Program-made: the position numbers and the translations under genes | Origin: Marisa cornuarietis | Lineage: Eukaryota > Mollusca > Gastropoda > Architaenioglossa > Ampullariidae | Direction: 5' to 3' | DNA length: 64,000 bases | Assembly (NCBI GenBank): GCA_004794655.1 | Contig: SMMW01000178.1 | Span: 186,001-250,000 of the forward strand | Shown: positions 49,512-61,200 of the stretch, piece after piece | How the letters are laid out: the number at the start of each line of letters is the position of its first letter | Numbering within the stretch: position 1 is the stretch's first letter | Notes under the pieces: model-generated | The model's input: the letters and a program-made list of their open reading frames with translations, nothing else | What the model was told of the DNA's origin: nothing | The model's database searches: none

Positions 49512-52500
49512 ATGCCAAGTCAGCAACTGAGGTTATCTCATGGCAAGTGGAGACAGTGAGGTGTAGCCAGTACCTGCGCTTACTGCTCAACACGTCAAAC
49601 AGACTTTTGGTGTGTGTGGGAGGGGGGGTGTTTGAGGATAGGGAGTTCAAAGGGAGGTACCCTGCGGACTCGGAAGTAAGCCGCAAAAAGCTGTAATCTG
49701 TCTGTTCCTTCTCCCTGTAAGACGTGGGTCGACGTGAATTCCCCTCCACGTTAACACTCTATAGCTGATTGGTAGAGACAGGCAGATACTTACAGTACAG
49801 AAGGGAGCTGTTTCACAGATCTGTAAAGACTGAAAAGGTCTGTGTGCGTGCGTGCGTGTGTGTGCGCGTGCGTGAAGCGTCCGTATCTCCAGTGATGGAG
49901 AAACAGTGACCCTAACCCTAACCCTCTTTATTTGTTATTGCGTGCTTGAAGGTCCAATTTTTTTTCCCCTAGCCTAGCTTAGGTAAACCGGTAGTGAAGA
50001 GACAAGTGGTTCACTGGCAACACAAATCCTAACCCTAATATAAACTCTTGAAGTGGGATGGTAGCATACGTCTCAATTTTTTTTATTTTTTTTTTAGGTC
50101 CTCTTCGTACCTAGGTGGTACATAAGGCATCCACTAGCGACCTCCATCCTTGTCTGTCAGTAGCAAGTTTGGTTATGTCGTTCCTGGTTAGTTTCTGGTC
50201 TTTGAGTTCTATACGCCTCAAGTTAATGAGGTAATAAACATATCTTGAATATCTCAAAACAAAAGATTGCATACATAAATATAAGCACACAGAAGAGGAT
50301 ATAAACTGTATGAGGGACCAACGTGTCTCCCCTCCCCTCCCAACCCCCATCTTGAGACATTAAGAACGCGAGCTCGAGTCGTCTGCGGACATCATGGCCA
50401 GCGTCTCCACGGTGACGGCTGCTGCGGTGGTTTTACAGTGCAGTCGCTGTAGTCTAGTGTCTGTCTCGCCCTCAGACACGATACGTCATCACGTCAGACG
50501 ATCCGCACATCAAACAGTCTGCTGTCCAGACGTCACGTGACCGGCTCGTGACGCGCTGTTGGTCAAGACTGAGCGTGACAAGCCAGGTGACTGTGAGGCC
50601 CAGGCATGCGGGGTGTATACCTGGCGACACCCGCCACAGCGCCATGGCCGCGATGAGACGGTGCGATATGTCGAGTGTCACTACTTTTGCTACCTTCTAC
50701 GGCGCCGACTCCTGTAGCCTCGTCACCCACAACATTCCACGTTCACGTTTGTGAGAAAACACATCGGGACAGACAAAGAGGTAATAAAGGAAGGCATGCA
50801 GAAAATGTTCAGGTCTATGAGTACGCATAACGCAGAATATTTCTGCATTGATTATAATTTTGAAATTGTGGAATTGTGTCTCACCTGAAGAAATCCACGC
50901 GACAAAAGACGCGATTTCCTCGAACGTAGCAGGACTGTACCAACAAAACTTGACACACGGCGCACCGCAGGCACTGCGCATGCCACATGTGACCCTGCAC
51001 GCGCAAGATGAACTCGTCTTGGATGGACTGTCTGCACCCCGCACAGGGAGGGGCACCTGCAAGCAATAGGATGCACGTTAGAGACAGCTCACGCCGAGGG
51101 TCCCTCAGGTCAGGGGGACGAGATATTGGTAACCCAGGAGTCACGCGCTGCTTTCACTTTCAATAAAGTATACACTATTGGATTTGTCTTTTATTTCGTT
51201 TTGATTCTGTAAATGTTTGACAAATAAACAGACAAGTAGGGGGTGGGGGTGGGAAAGAGGAAGTCATCTAAGAGGAATACATTTACATAAGTTTTATTTG
51301 TCTATTCCGAGCTTCGTCTTAGGCTGAAAACTTCGAGACTGCAACAACTCTCTGTCGATGTTTTACTTAATCAATTGCCCTCGAAAATAAAAAAAAAGTT
51401 GTAATTGTTTCTTCCTCCTTCTCCTCGATATCTATAATACAGCTCTAATCAAACGTTTTTAACAACAACAACAACAACAACAAGTTACATGATTGAACCA
51501 TTTTGCAGTTTTTATTTGTATCGGAGTTCTACTGTTACTTTCAATTAAATAACTGTGCCTCATGTCAACCACGGTCTGAAAGCACAAGGCCATTTATAAT
51601 TTTCTGCTGATGTTCCAAAAACAAAAAGTAAAAAAAAAATCATTGATTAGTAGAACGCAGGAAGACAAATGTCAGCAAAACAAATACAACAAAAAATAGT
51701 CTGCCAGAAACTTGCTTGAACTGAGCTATACCTTAAATGAAAAAAAAACCTGTTGTGCCATCTGGATGTAATCCCGACACGAACAACTACAGTTTATTCC
51801 TGTTACAACTGTGTAAACCTTCCTTTCATCTCTTCTTTCACTCCTCCCCCTCCAATCTTAAACATGTCTGCCTTTAATGATTGTACAATGGTAAATATAT
51901 CTGGATTTTTTTTATTTTCTTGCCTTGCAAAAACTGTTATTCTATACCATTATATTCAATATTGCTGTGTTTAAACAGTATCTGTGTATTTGATTGGATC
52001 GAAAAGTGCGAACATTTCACTAGTTTGGATGTCGAAGGAGCTTCACAAGGGAATACTCTCGATTTTTTAAGATCCGTTTTAATGAAAGGAATAAAAGGTA
52101 AACCAGGAGAAGACCATCTCTGGGGCTCTGTCTTGTTTCATTTCGTTGAGCGATGAACCGGCTACTTTTAATCAAGAAATATAAGAATTTTTTTTAGAGA
52201 AAAACAGACGAGATTCAAGCATCCTTAATTATAAAAATGATTATATCAGAATTCCACCGATGAATTAAAAGTGTTTTTTTTTTGACAAAACCGAAAACAG
52301 ACACGGTAAAGAACGGTGGAATAGCGGAGAGTGTTAAAGCATAGAGTAAACATAAACATTAACTAATATTAAAATTTCTGATGTAAACACAGACAGGGAG
52401 AGCAAAATAATTCTGCTTTCCGAAGGAAGGGGAATTTTGTTGTAGAGTTATTTAACAGCAGCGATTGGCAGGGGTGGGCACAATAATGCAGCTGTTAACA

Positions 52501-54177
52501 CAAAGTGAACAGAAGCTTCAGTTTTGTTATTAATTTGTTGAATGTTTTGATTATAGACTTTCAGAAGAACCAGTGAATTGCCGACTAATACACAATATTC
52601 ACTGACGAATTAACAGCTCGGGAAACACTTTTGAATTAAGTGAATTAATTCGTGCTTTTTGATAACTGAAGAATATTCTGAAAATATTTGCAGATGGATA
52701 AAAGAAAACGAAAGAAAATTAAAGTTCAGATCATTTAAAATCCTACATTGGTGAAGATTGAGAACTTCTTTTTTTTTTTTTTTTTTTTTAAAAAAAGACT
52801 AAAATTGAGAAAACACGAAAATATGGACGTAAGGAAAAATGTGTTTTGCAAAGTGGAAATATTTCAATTCTCTTAATTTTAATCATTCAACATGTTTTGA
52901 GATCCTACACAATTCTGGCAAGCGTTAAAGACAAGTTTTATGCGCATTCAAAAGAGGAAGAACAGAAGAAGTCCATAAAGTCCATCTATGGAATTTGATA
53001 GCAAGTGTTAGCCCTTTGGTTCGATTAATGCAAGCTAACAAAATATAATTTCTTCCTAAATTAAGTCACTAAATATGGTAATTAATTATTAAATAATTAA
53101 ATTGCTAAATGCATCGCTTGTTTTGTAAAATGTTTTATTTTCCATCTTGTTTTCTTTTTCTTTCTTTTCTCTCAGATACCGAGTCGACTTAGTGTTGTCA
53201 GTTATTTAATAACTCTGTCTATCAATCTTCACAAAGATTTAAATAATACGATTTTTTTTTTTTGCTTTTCTTACAATTTTAATAAATCTGACTGCAAATT
53301 GTTGTAAGATGCTTAAGATATTGCTAGCATATTTTTTTCTGGTTGTTGTTGCTGTGATTTTCTAACAAAGGAAATAAAGTTTCTTTCATCTACATTTTAT
53401 GCTTTCCTATTGCAGGAAAATTTGAGTAAATATTTTTCATTTTGCTTTGCTTTCCCGCTCTCCAAGGTTTCTTTGTCATCATCCATCGAAATCCAGTGTT
53501 TTATGCGCACAACACCCCCCCCCCCCGGGCCTTTCTTCCAAACGGCCTGCGTACGTCTGTTGTTTAAGTGAGTAGATGCGTCGGAATGCGACTTTCTAAA
53601 GTTCTCAATTTTTGTCGTAATATTATTTTAGAAAAACCGCGCTGACTACATTGTCGGGTACAAGTATAGTAAATATAAATATAAAAATAAAATGTCTACC
53701 AACCGTAGAGGCGACTTGTCAGGTTCAACATCGCGTCACCACACGCGTGCTCGCCAGGCCATGACATTTTGACCTCGTCGGACAAAAATCGTCGCGGAAA
53801 GGTTTCCGCCGCAGAGACATGAAAGAAAGTAGTTCAAAATTTCACAAGGGCATCAGCCCTAAGCGAATAAAAAAAAAGTGGGTAAACTGAAAATCTTTTC
53901 CTCTTTTTTTTTTAAGCTTAAAAAAAATTTAATTTATTTGCTGAGGTCACAACCCTGCAAGGGTGACGGCAGCTGACGTGTGCATAGCAACCGAGGTGAA
54001 ACTGACGCAGCAACCCGTGAGTTGGTAGAACAAGTGACTATCAGGTATCCATGGTGACTTACCGTCGCGGGCGACTGGAGGGTTGACTGGAGGAGAATAT
54101 GCGGGAAGACAGGCTGGTGTTGGAAGGCCAGGGCTGGAACTTGGCACGACCGTTTCACCACTTTCCATCAAAATCAT
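42351..54177 (-). CDS. LIM-homeobox protein with two LIM domains and a divergent homeodomain
   Basis: Five exons on the minus strand join in phase: 54177-54063, 51056-50885 (LIM1), 47664-47453 (LIM2), 44027-43668 (homeodomain) and 42700-42351 (C-terminus and stop), giving 402 residues, near the length of Lmx1. LIM1 (about 40-95): CAGC, WHAQCLRCAVC, CRVD. LIM2 (about 102-158): CAGC, YHVTCFTCLSC, CTTD. LIM wording and spacing (ISPSEVVRRA, TGDEF) are nearest Lmx1, with Islet as runner-up. The homeodomain (43974-43795) keeps L16, P26, L40, V45, W48, F49 and R53 without gaps. However, position 51 is Ser instead of Asn, position 50 is His, and the arm lacks Arg5 (Ser). The C-tail has a QQQQQQ run. 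Known family role: LIM domains bind LDB/CLIM cofactors and the homeodomain binds TAAT sites in the nucleus. DNA binding by this one is doubtful. An alternative start is ATG 54168. Confidence 0.9.
44065..44125. repeat. (GAT)n microsatellite in LIM-homeobox intron 3
   Basis: About 20 GAT triplets, starting about 38 bp upstream (in gene sense) of the homeodomain exon acceptor at 44028. Confidence 0.97.
44130..47450. other. LIM-homeobox intron 3, no further gene seen
   Basis: Contains Ser/Leu-rich and Arg-rich shadow frames, a hexanucleotide (ACTAGC/ACTAAC)n run at 45977-46019 and GC-rich polypurine tracts near 45800 and 46380. No exon-like frame with both splice sites was found. Confidence 0.5.
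48252..48336. repeat. (CG)n/(TG)n microsatellite
   Basis: A short CG run (potential Z-DNA) passes into about 72 bp of TG, inside LIM-homeobox intron 2. Confidence 0.97.
48418..48507 (+). repeat. Left arm of a long intronic inverted repeat
   Basis: About 90 bp, including AAGGATGCTTGAATCTCGTC and ATTTCTTATATTTCTTGATT, recurs in inverse orientation at 52147-52239 with only a handful of mismatches and short indels. The two arms lie in the introns on either side of the LIM1 exon. Confidence 0.9.
49471..49510. repeat. (TTAG)n microsatellite
   Basis: Ten uninterrupted TTAG units in LIM-homeobox intron 2. Confidence 0.97.
50390..50700. promoter_or_regulatory. GC-rich intronic segment with clustered CRE/E-box-like motifs
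   Basis: This segment, just 3' of the LIM1 exon in gene sense, is markedly richer in CG dinucleotides than its AT-rich surroundings. It contains GACGTCACGTGACC, TACGTCATCACGTCAG and related CRE/E-box-like sequences. No frame is convincing. It could be an enhancer or alternative promoter; inference from composition only. Confidence 0.3.
52147..52239 (-). repeat. Right arm of a long intronic inverted repeat
   Basis: Inverse copy of 48418-48507, located in LIM-homeobox intron 1. The shared edge is TAGCCGGTTCATCRCTCA. Confidence 0.9.
52300..54000. other. AT-rich part of LIM-homeobox intron 1
   Basis: Homopolymer-rich (runs of T/A at 52760-52795 and 53254) with a C-run at 53513-53526. I see no exon or named repeat. 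Confidence 0.5.
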
Positions 54178-54300
54178 TCTTGCTGTTGAAATTGACCTGC
54201 TAGCAATCGGCGACCGTTATGGTCTTCCTCTCAGAGGCGACAGTCGCACACGTGTATGCACGTCTTTAGGTCCAGTGCAGCATATAAATATAAAGTAACA
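54178..54300 (-). promoter_or_regulatory. Possible 5' UTR/promoter of the LIM-homeobox gene
   Basis: A TATA-like TTTATATTTATATGC lies on the minus strand about 110 bp upstream of the start codon, inside moderately GC-rich sequence continuing to 54.6 kb. An acceptor-like TTTCAACAG just before the ATG means an additional upstream 5' UTR exon is possible. Confidence 0.35.
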
Positions 54301-54309
54301 AGGGCTTAG

Positions 54310-55227
54310 AACATCGAACAATCCGACACTCAACCGCACAACTACATCGCACTTGTCGGTGTTGGAGTTTCATCGTTTTTCTGTCCGTTTTCCGACTAAA
54401 GAGAACTCCACTAGGACGACGTGACCGGTCATTGGTCGAAAGGTTGAGGAAAGCCGGGCGTCTGACCAATCGCAGCGTTTGTGTTGGTCTGCTGGGGGGG
54501 GCCAGACGGGGATTACGTCAGCGGAGTGGAGTGGCCAGACGAGTCAATGACTTGCGGTGCTGTCGAGTCGTCTGCTGCTTACACCGGGGAGCGCAGGACG
54601 CCGCTTGAATGCGGGGGTGGATCGAGTTATTGAGTGGTGAGAGCTCGACAAAGAGACATGACGATTTTAGCACGAGGGCGGTAACCAGCGATGATTTCAG
54701 ACTGATTGCTTTTATGGCGAGACCAGGTCTTAGAAGTCGTGTGCCGGTCGTTCACGCCTTTTGTGCTCCGATTCATTCCTCATATAGCTCTCTGCCAAAA
54801 TATCAATAAACAAAGAAAAAAAACGAGGGAAAAATGATAGAAACAAAATGACATAAAATGAAATGAACAAGAAAACATCTCAGAAATTAAAGAAAAAAAA
54901 GAGAAATGAGGAAACTCAGACGAAAACAGAAACACAAAAAACAAAATAACAAGAAGAGAAGAAAAGATAAAAGCATTAAAAGAAAGAGAAAATGTATTTC
55001 AAAATAGACGTTCTAAATAGCCGACTCCACACCAAATGCTCAGTTAGCGGACACATTCACACATACATGAATAATGTCTCTCCTATTTGGAGTTGTACAG
55101 GTGCCTACAGCTGTGCTTGTTTTGTGATTTTAAAATCATTCAGTATACACGATAATTTAAAACACATTCCTAACGCACTGATACCTTCACGTCCCTTTAA
55201 GACACACACAGGCATGCGCGCGCGCAA

Positions 55228-55289
<62 letters not shown>

Positions 55290-57780
55290 GGTTTACGTAG
55301 CTAATCCTTTTGACAAAAGCCTTTCAGGACTGCCGACAGACTTCCTGTATATTAGGAAAGTCTGATCTTAGTGTGGACGGCTAGTCCGTTATTCTCCTGC
55401 CCCCTAATTAGTTTCTCCAGCAGCGGCGTGCGATTAGACTGTCCAGCAACGTGCCAGACCAACACCCGCACCCGCGACATACCTACCCCACCCACCTCTT
55501 ATGAAAGGCGTATCGTTGCGTACTCAAGTTATGTCTTACGCACCCGCCTTCCGAGTCAGTTGCCATGGTAGCCACGTGCTGTGAGACTGTCAGACAGGGG
55601 GAATGCACCTGCTGGGTTAGCATGTCTCTCGATTGTCGACAATCTGTTAAGATCAAACACGAAGCCAAAGCACCCCCCACTCTCTCCCAAAATTTCGAAT
55701 AATACTTTCCTTTGCGTAAATAAAATAATTTATTAAATATTTTAAGTTCTCATAAAGTCATTACTAAACTATTTTAAATTGTCCTTAAATGTGTGTAGAA
55801 GGCAAAGTTTTAAAATATAAAGCAGAGAGTAATTTTCAGTTATGAAACATCAAGGATTAAAGACGACGGTTGAGAACTATTTGTGGCGAGAATAAATATC
55901 AGAGCAAGAGTTACCTTTAGACCAACACTGAAAATAGTCAGTGATCCCTCTTCCCGTCCGCCACGAAAAAAATTCCCCCAATGAATGTTGTTGCAGCTTT
56001 GAATGAAAAAGACGTGAAAGAAGAACAAATATTTTGACTGGTCTTCATGAAATGGTTCTGAATATTCGATTTCAAAGCTCCAGGTAGTGATATTGAATGT
56101 TTAGTAAGTAAGGCAGCTAGCCCTTGCAATCTTTGTTATAAAATGTTTTGAATGTTTTGTTCTGGGCAAAGCTTCTCAGAGACACTAGTCTCATGACTTT
56201 TCAGATCGCATTCGAGACCAAGAGACCAACCGTTGACGCACCACCCACCCTCCTTAACGCATGCACTCATCTAGACAAAGCTGGCTCCTTTGCCTGCATT
56301 CTCTTCAACAATTTCTCACTGAATGGCATTTAAACTCCAATGTCTACCCTAAATGATTCTATGGTTAGTTTCTTAGAAACAGGTGTCAGTATCTTATCAA
56401 GATTTTCTATTGTTCCTAAGCTCACCTCTTGCTCTCTCTCCGGCTACATCGACTGTACAAACGGCGGCACTAGACCGGCTGACAGTTTTACAATGGATGT
56501 GGGCGCAATCGAGCACTAGTTTGTAGAAATACTGGTTTTGTCATGCTTTTTATAATGTTATGTGAACTACATTTTCCGATAGCTCAGTACCTAGCTAATT
56601 TCACCTTTGAGATAATACATTTGCAATGTACTGTACTGTATTTGAGAACAGTATTAATAGGCCCTACACTAGTGACAGGCGGGTGAGCGTACACCCGAGT
56701 GGTTAGAGGATGACTTCCGACACCAGGTGCGGGCACTAACTGTGTTAATAACAGGCAGTGAGCCACGCTTTCCACAGCTGTTGGTACCTGACAAGTTCTA
56801 AGACTGGGAAGGAAAAGCAACAAGGGGGGAGATGGGTACCACCCTCACCTCATGAATCTGGCCCCGAGATAAGTGCGGACTCTTACTAACTATACTTCCA
56901 CACGACCGGACGATTACTAGACCCTCTTTACCAGTTTTTATTAATAGTACTAATTTTAATTTTATTATAAACAGCAGTGAAATCGCGAAGAACCGTCACA
57001 GAATAGAAATCTTCACAAAAGTTGACAGGTATTTGAAGATTCTATGATTGGCGACTGATGGAAGATGCAGCCGAGTGAATGAGTTAAAAATATTCGAGTT
57101 TCGTCACTTCTCTTGCGCGACAGAACTTGTCTCCCTTTCCTCTTCTAGAACTACTATTTTCTTGTAGGTTCACTGCAAATTATCCCCCTTGTCCATACCC
57201 GTTAACTTGTTTCTATGATTCTGTGACGGGGATAAAGGATGAGCTGGTGTTTTGCGGCAAACCACCGATATCACTGAAAGCAGCCGACCCAGTAAACAGA
57301 GCAAACAAATAAACCATCTGGCAGCACCCACTGACATTACAAATGTACTAACAAAATCAAAAAGGAGAAACATCATGGAGAACAGTTTTTTTTTTCCCCC
57401 TTAAACCCCTGATTCTCCGTCCATCCACACATTACTACTCAAGCTGTCTCAATTCTTTAGCTACCGTCTGATCTCTTTTCTCACGTTGTCAGCAGGTCAT
57501 TAAAGGGCTAGAAGGTAATCTTGCGATTTCCCTTGATGTCTACTCTTGGGTAGCCTGGTAAAGGGCTACCAGGTTAATGGCTGAAGTATGCTTTAACCTG
57601 TCAACCAGGTTTATTTGGCTACAGACACTTGCCTTCAGATACAAAGCAGTATTTTGAGGTTGAGATGAAAGAGTAATTAAATAAAGACTGATCCAAGCTG
57701 ACATTTTCTCCTGATTCTACTAAAGTGTAGCTAAAGATAACCACAGACTGATTTATCCTCCATTTTAAGGAGTTGAAGCC
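54310..57780. other. Intergenic DNA between the LIM-homeobox and eIF3g genes
   Basis: No supported gene. A tRNA-like head (CCGAGTGGTTAGAGGATGAC near 56693) followed by GGTGCGGGCA suggests an old SINE unrelated to the main family. Purine-rich low complexity at 54.8-55.0 kb. Confidence 0.45.
55230..55286. repeat. (CA)n microsatellite
   Basis: About 57 bp of uninterrupted CA, preceded by a CGCGCG run at 55216. Confidence 0.97.
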
Positions 57781-57789
57781 CCATGGGCG

Positions 57790-57940
57790 GATGAGGGTAG
57801 GAACGTGCGTTTGACACCAAGCCAACAACAAAGGATATAATTATATATTTCACAACAAAGCAGCCAGCACTGTAAACAGATACCACATGTAGAGGAAGAA
57901 AAGCAGTCTTGAAGCAGATCTGAACCAACATGATTTGGGA
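57790..57940 (-). mobile_element. tRNA-derived SINE, 3' half
   Basis: On the minus strand it reads GGTTCAGATCTGCTTCAAGA, CATGTGGTATCTGTTTACAG, GCTGGCTGCTTTGTTGTG, then TTGTTGGCTTGGTGTCAAAC. These match the B-box, core and tail of the copy at 22962. It lies just downstream of the eIF3g gene in the same orientation. Confidence 0.6.
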
Positions 57941-58216
57941 GTTGTTTAGGTATGCAATCCAGCTGAATTTATTCATAGTACACTTCTGTCTTAGAGGCAG
58001 TAATGAATTTCTGGTTATATATTTGGAAAAGTCAAGACGAGGTCCTCAGATCTGTCTTGCACACACACAATCATACCAAATATTCAGAAGTTTTTGAGGT
58101 GTTGTGTATAGACACATTTAATAAACAGATTTCAGTCACCAAATACAACACTAAAATGACAAAGAAATAAGATGAAATAAAATGTCATTTCTTCCCCTTC
58201 TTCCTGGGAGTGCCTA

Positions 58217-61200
58217 CTACTGTTGCCCTGAAGGTCTGCAACAGAAACAAAATCATCAGGCAAGTACCCACAGTCTCATATACAATCATCATCAGACAAG
58301 TACCAACAATCTCATACACAAACATCATCAGGCAAGTACCCACAGTCTCATATATACAATCAACATCAGACAAGTACCAACTATCTCATACACAAACATC
58401 ATCAGACAAGTACCAACTATCTCATATACATTTTAATAAATTTCTTGGACACTATCCTCATCAAAACCCATAGGATCATAACTCTGTCAACACTGACTTC
58501 CACAGTTAATGAGGTGAAATAGTGGCAACATTCTTGCACCATGTCCCTATTACACATGATAAAGTGAACACCACGCTTTTTTTACACCCACTTACCACTC
58601 CAATCATTGTTTACTTCCAACTGATCATCAACAATTCAACACTTGAGACTTATGGCAGATCTGTCAACTTACCATAATGCTAATTTCCTGTTCTGCAAAC
58701 TTCTTGCAAAAGAACAAAAATCAGAACCATCCATCCCATTATCTGTATGGGATGCAATACATTCTAAAGGGTAAACAAACTAAAACATGCACACCAGAGA
58801 CACAACACAGAAACAACACCACATACAGGGACAACTTACTTTGCCCACTCTACATTGAGGATGAGGTGATCATAGCCAAATCCTGAAACACCTTGGATGG
58901 CACGTGCTGCATCCTCGCGTCTGTGAAAGTTGATGAACGCAAAGCCCTGCACACAGATCAGCAACAAGAAATGTTCAGGACAGGTGTTTTTTTTTTTAAT
59001 TGAAGATGTTACACCTAAAAAAAGTACACCTCAACATTGCAGAAGCATAATGTTTGAATTAATCGTCTTTAGCATCTCGATCAATAGTCAAAATACCTTT
59101 GTAGACCTGACAAAATGTAATGAAATAAGATAAAAATAATTATCAGATAAAGCAGTATTGCTTCACAGGAGTTATCCCCCACCCATTTGTGCAAACAAAG
59201 AAACACGAAATGCACAACACCCCACCCTTTCCCCCAACTTCCCTGAGCTATTTTGAGACAATTAGACTTGCTTTCCAATGTTATGATTTACAGTTTTACT
59301 AATTACTTGGTAATACATATTATTAACTGAACTAAATTACTGCATGCTTTTCTGGCTTGTGAATTCCTTTTTTAAAAAATACTTTTCCCACACTTGAACA
59401 TCTGCAAAAGCGCACCTTGCTCTGTCCTGTGACCTTGTCCTTGGCCAGGTAGATTCTAGAGATGGGACCGAAGGGTCTGAAGAGCTCCTGCAAGTCCGAC
59501 TCTCTGGTGTCTTCCGACAGATTTGTCACGCGAATCGTGGCTGCCTCATCTGCAAAGAGGGAGAAAGAATTTATCAGATGACTAGCCATAGTTTATGAAA
59601 CTCTAGGCGCTGCACAGAATGTAAAGACAAACACATCTCACCCCCATGTCCATGAAAATATGATTATTTGCTGTCAATCCATGGCTGACCTTATCGTCAT
59701 TTTAAAAATTTCTTTCTCCTTAACAAGGTACTGACTGTTCTACAAAGAAATTGCTGTGTTCAAATGCAAAATCCATTTCTTAAAATTCACACCATGTAAA
59801 TTTTTAAAAAATGCTCTTTAAAATGGTGTATCACAGATAGTTGTCTTTATTGTAGGTTAGTAGATATAAATCTTCAAAAATACAGACTGAAATTTTAATC
59901 GCGGGCTTTCTGACCAAAACAAAGGAAGTGAAGGAGATCACACTCTTAACCCTCACCTTTGCGCTGTGTGGACATGGATTCTCCCTGGCGTTTGGAGCCT
60001 CCATCCCTCAGACTAGGGGGTACATATTTACCCCCAGTTGTCTTTGAAGCAGCTGCAGTCGTTCCTGTGCTGGGAGGTTCAGGTTTTCTTTGATCTTCTG
60101 TCAGCTTCTCCTATATCCAGAAGGAAAAAAAAAAGGATGTAATTTTGTAATTTTTACTAGCTTCTTTAAAAATAGCTTGCTGTCTGTTGAAATTCCCAAT
60201 AAAAATTAAGAGCAGCTTGAGCCTACCTGTAGAGGTGCCAAGGTATCCTTGTATGGGCATTTTGTCGTCCAGTGATCTCCCTTGCAGATACGGCACTGCA
60301 CTATCTTCTGATTTTTCAGTTTTCCCAGTGGATCGTCATCTTCATCAGCCTGTTTCTGCTGCATGACATGGTTACATTTATAATTAGAGTCCCAACTTAG
60401 CAACATTTTTTCTATCCAAAAGATGTTCCTAATGAATGTTCAATGCAGTAATTCTAGCTTTAGCCTTCATGGCAACATTTTATTTTCCCCCCTTCCTGTC
60501 TCTGCTACAAAAATGCAAACGCCTTAGACCTCTCTGTAAACTTAGAAGAATCAAATACTGTTCTTTTTCGAAATGGAGGATACCTGGCAAGTAATGAGCA
60601 ATAGTTTTTCCAAAGCCATACGGCTACAGTTGTAAATTCCTATAAATACTTGGGTCTTTACATATCCACAAGGCTGTCTTAAAAAAGCTTTTGAAGATAT
60701 TGTTACAAAGGCCTATATAGGAGTTATCGATAAATATAAAGCAATGTGGAAACTTGGAGACCTTACTTAATCAATCTTTTTGAAGCTGTTTGATAGGCAA
60801 ATAAGACCTATTTTATTCTATGGCTCTGAATTCTGGGGTGTGTATGAGTACCATGAAATTGAGTTGGTACATTTGTTCTCTCTTAAAAAAAAGTTACTAA
60901 ATGTTAGGTCTGGACTCCCAACAATATGGTATATGGCGAGACTGGCAGTTTCCCTATATACGTACATGCAAGGGCAAGCTGTATTAAGGCCTATTCTCAC
61001 GCTGCAATGTTTTCAGGGTTTGCACGTACAAGATTTTGCCTGCTAGGCACCGTTCTACTCTCACGTAGCAAGTTCACTTGCTAGTGTCCTGCTAGGTGAC
61101 GTCATCCGCGCAGCGCATTGTGGGTAGTCGACAAAATGGCAGACAATCAGATACTTTCGGAAGCTACTGCTGCTACGTTAATAACATTGTCTGATGAAGT

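Noticed and set aside
49914..49926. Telomere-like CCCTAA repeats
   Set aside because: Only two to three units here and at about 50029; too short to mean an interstitial telomere.
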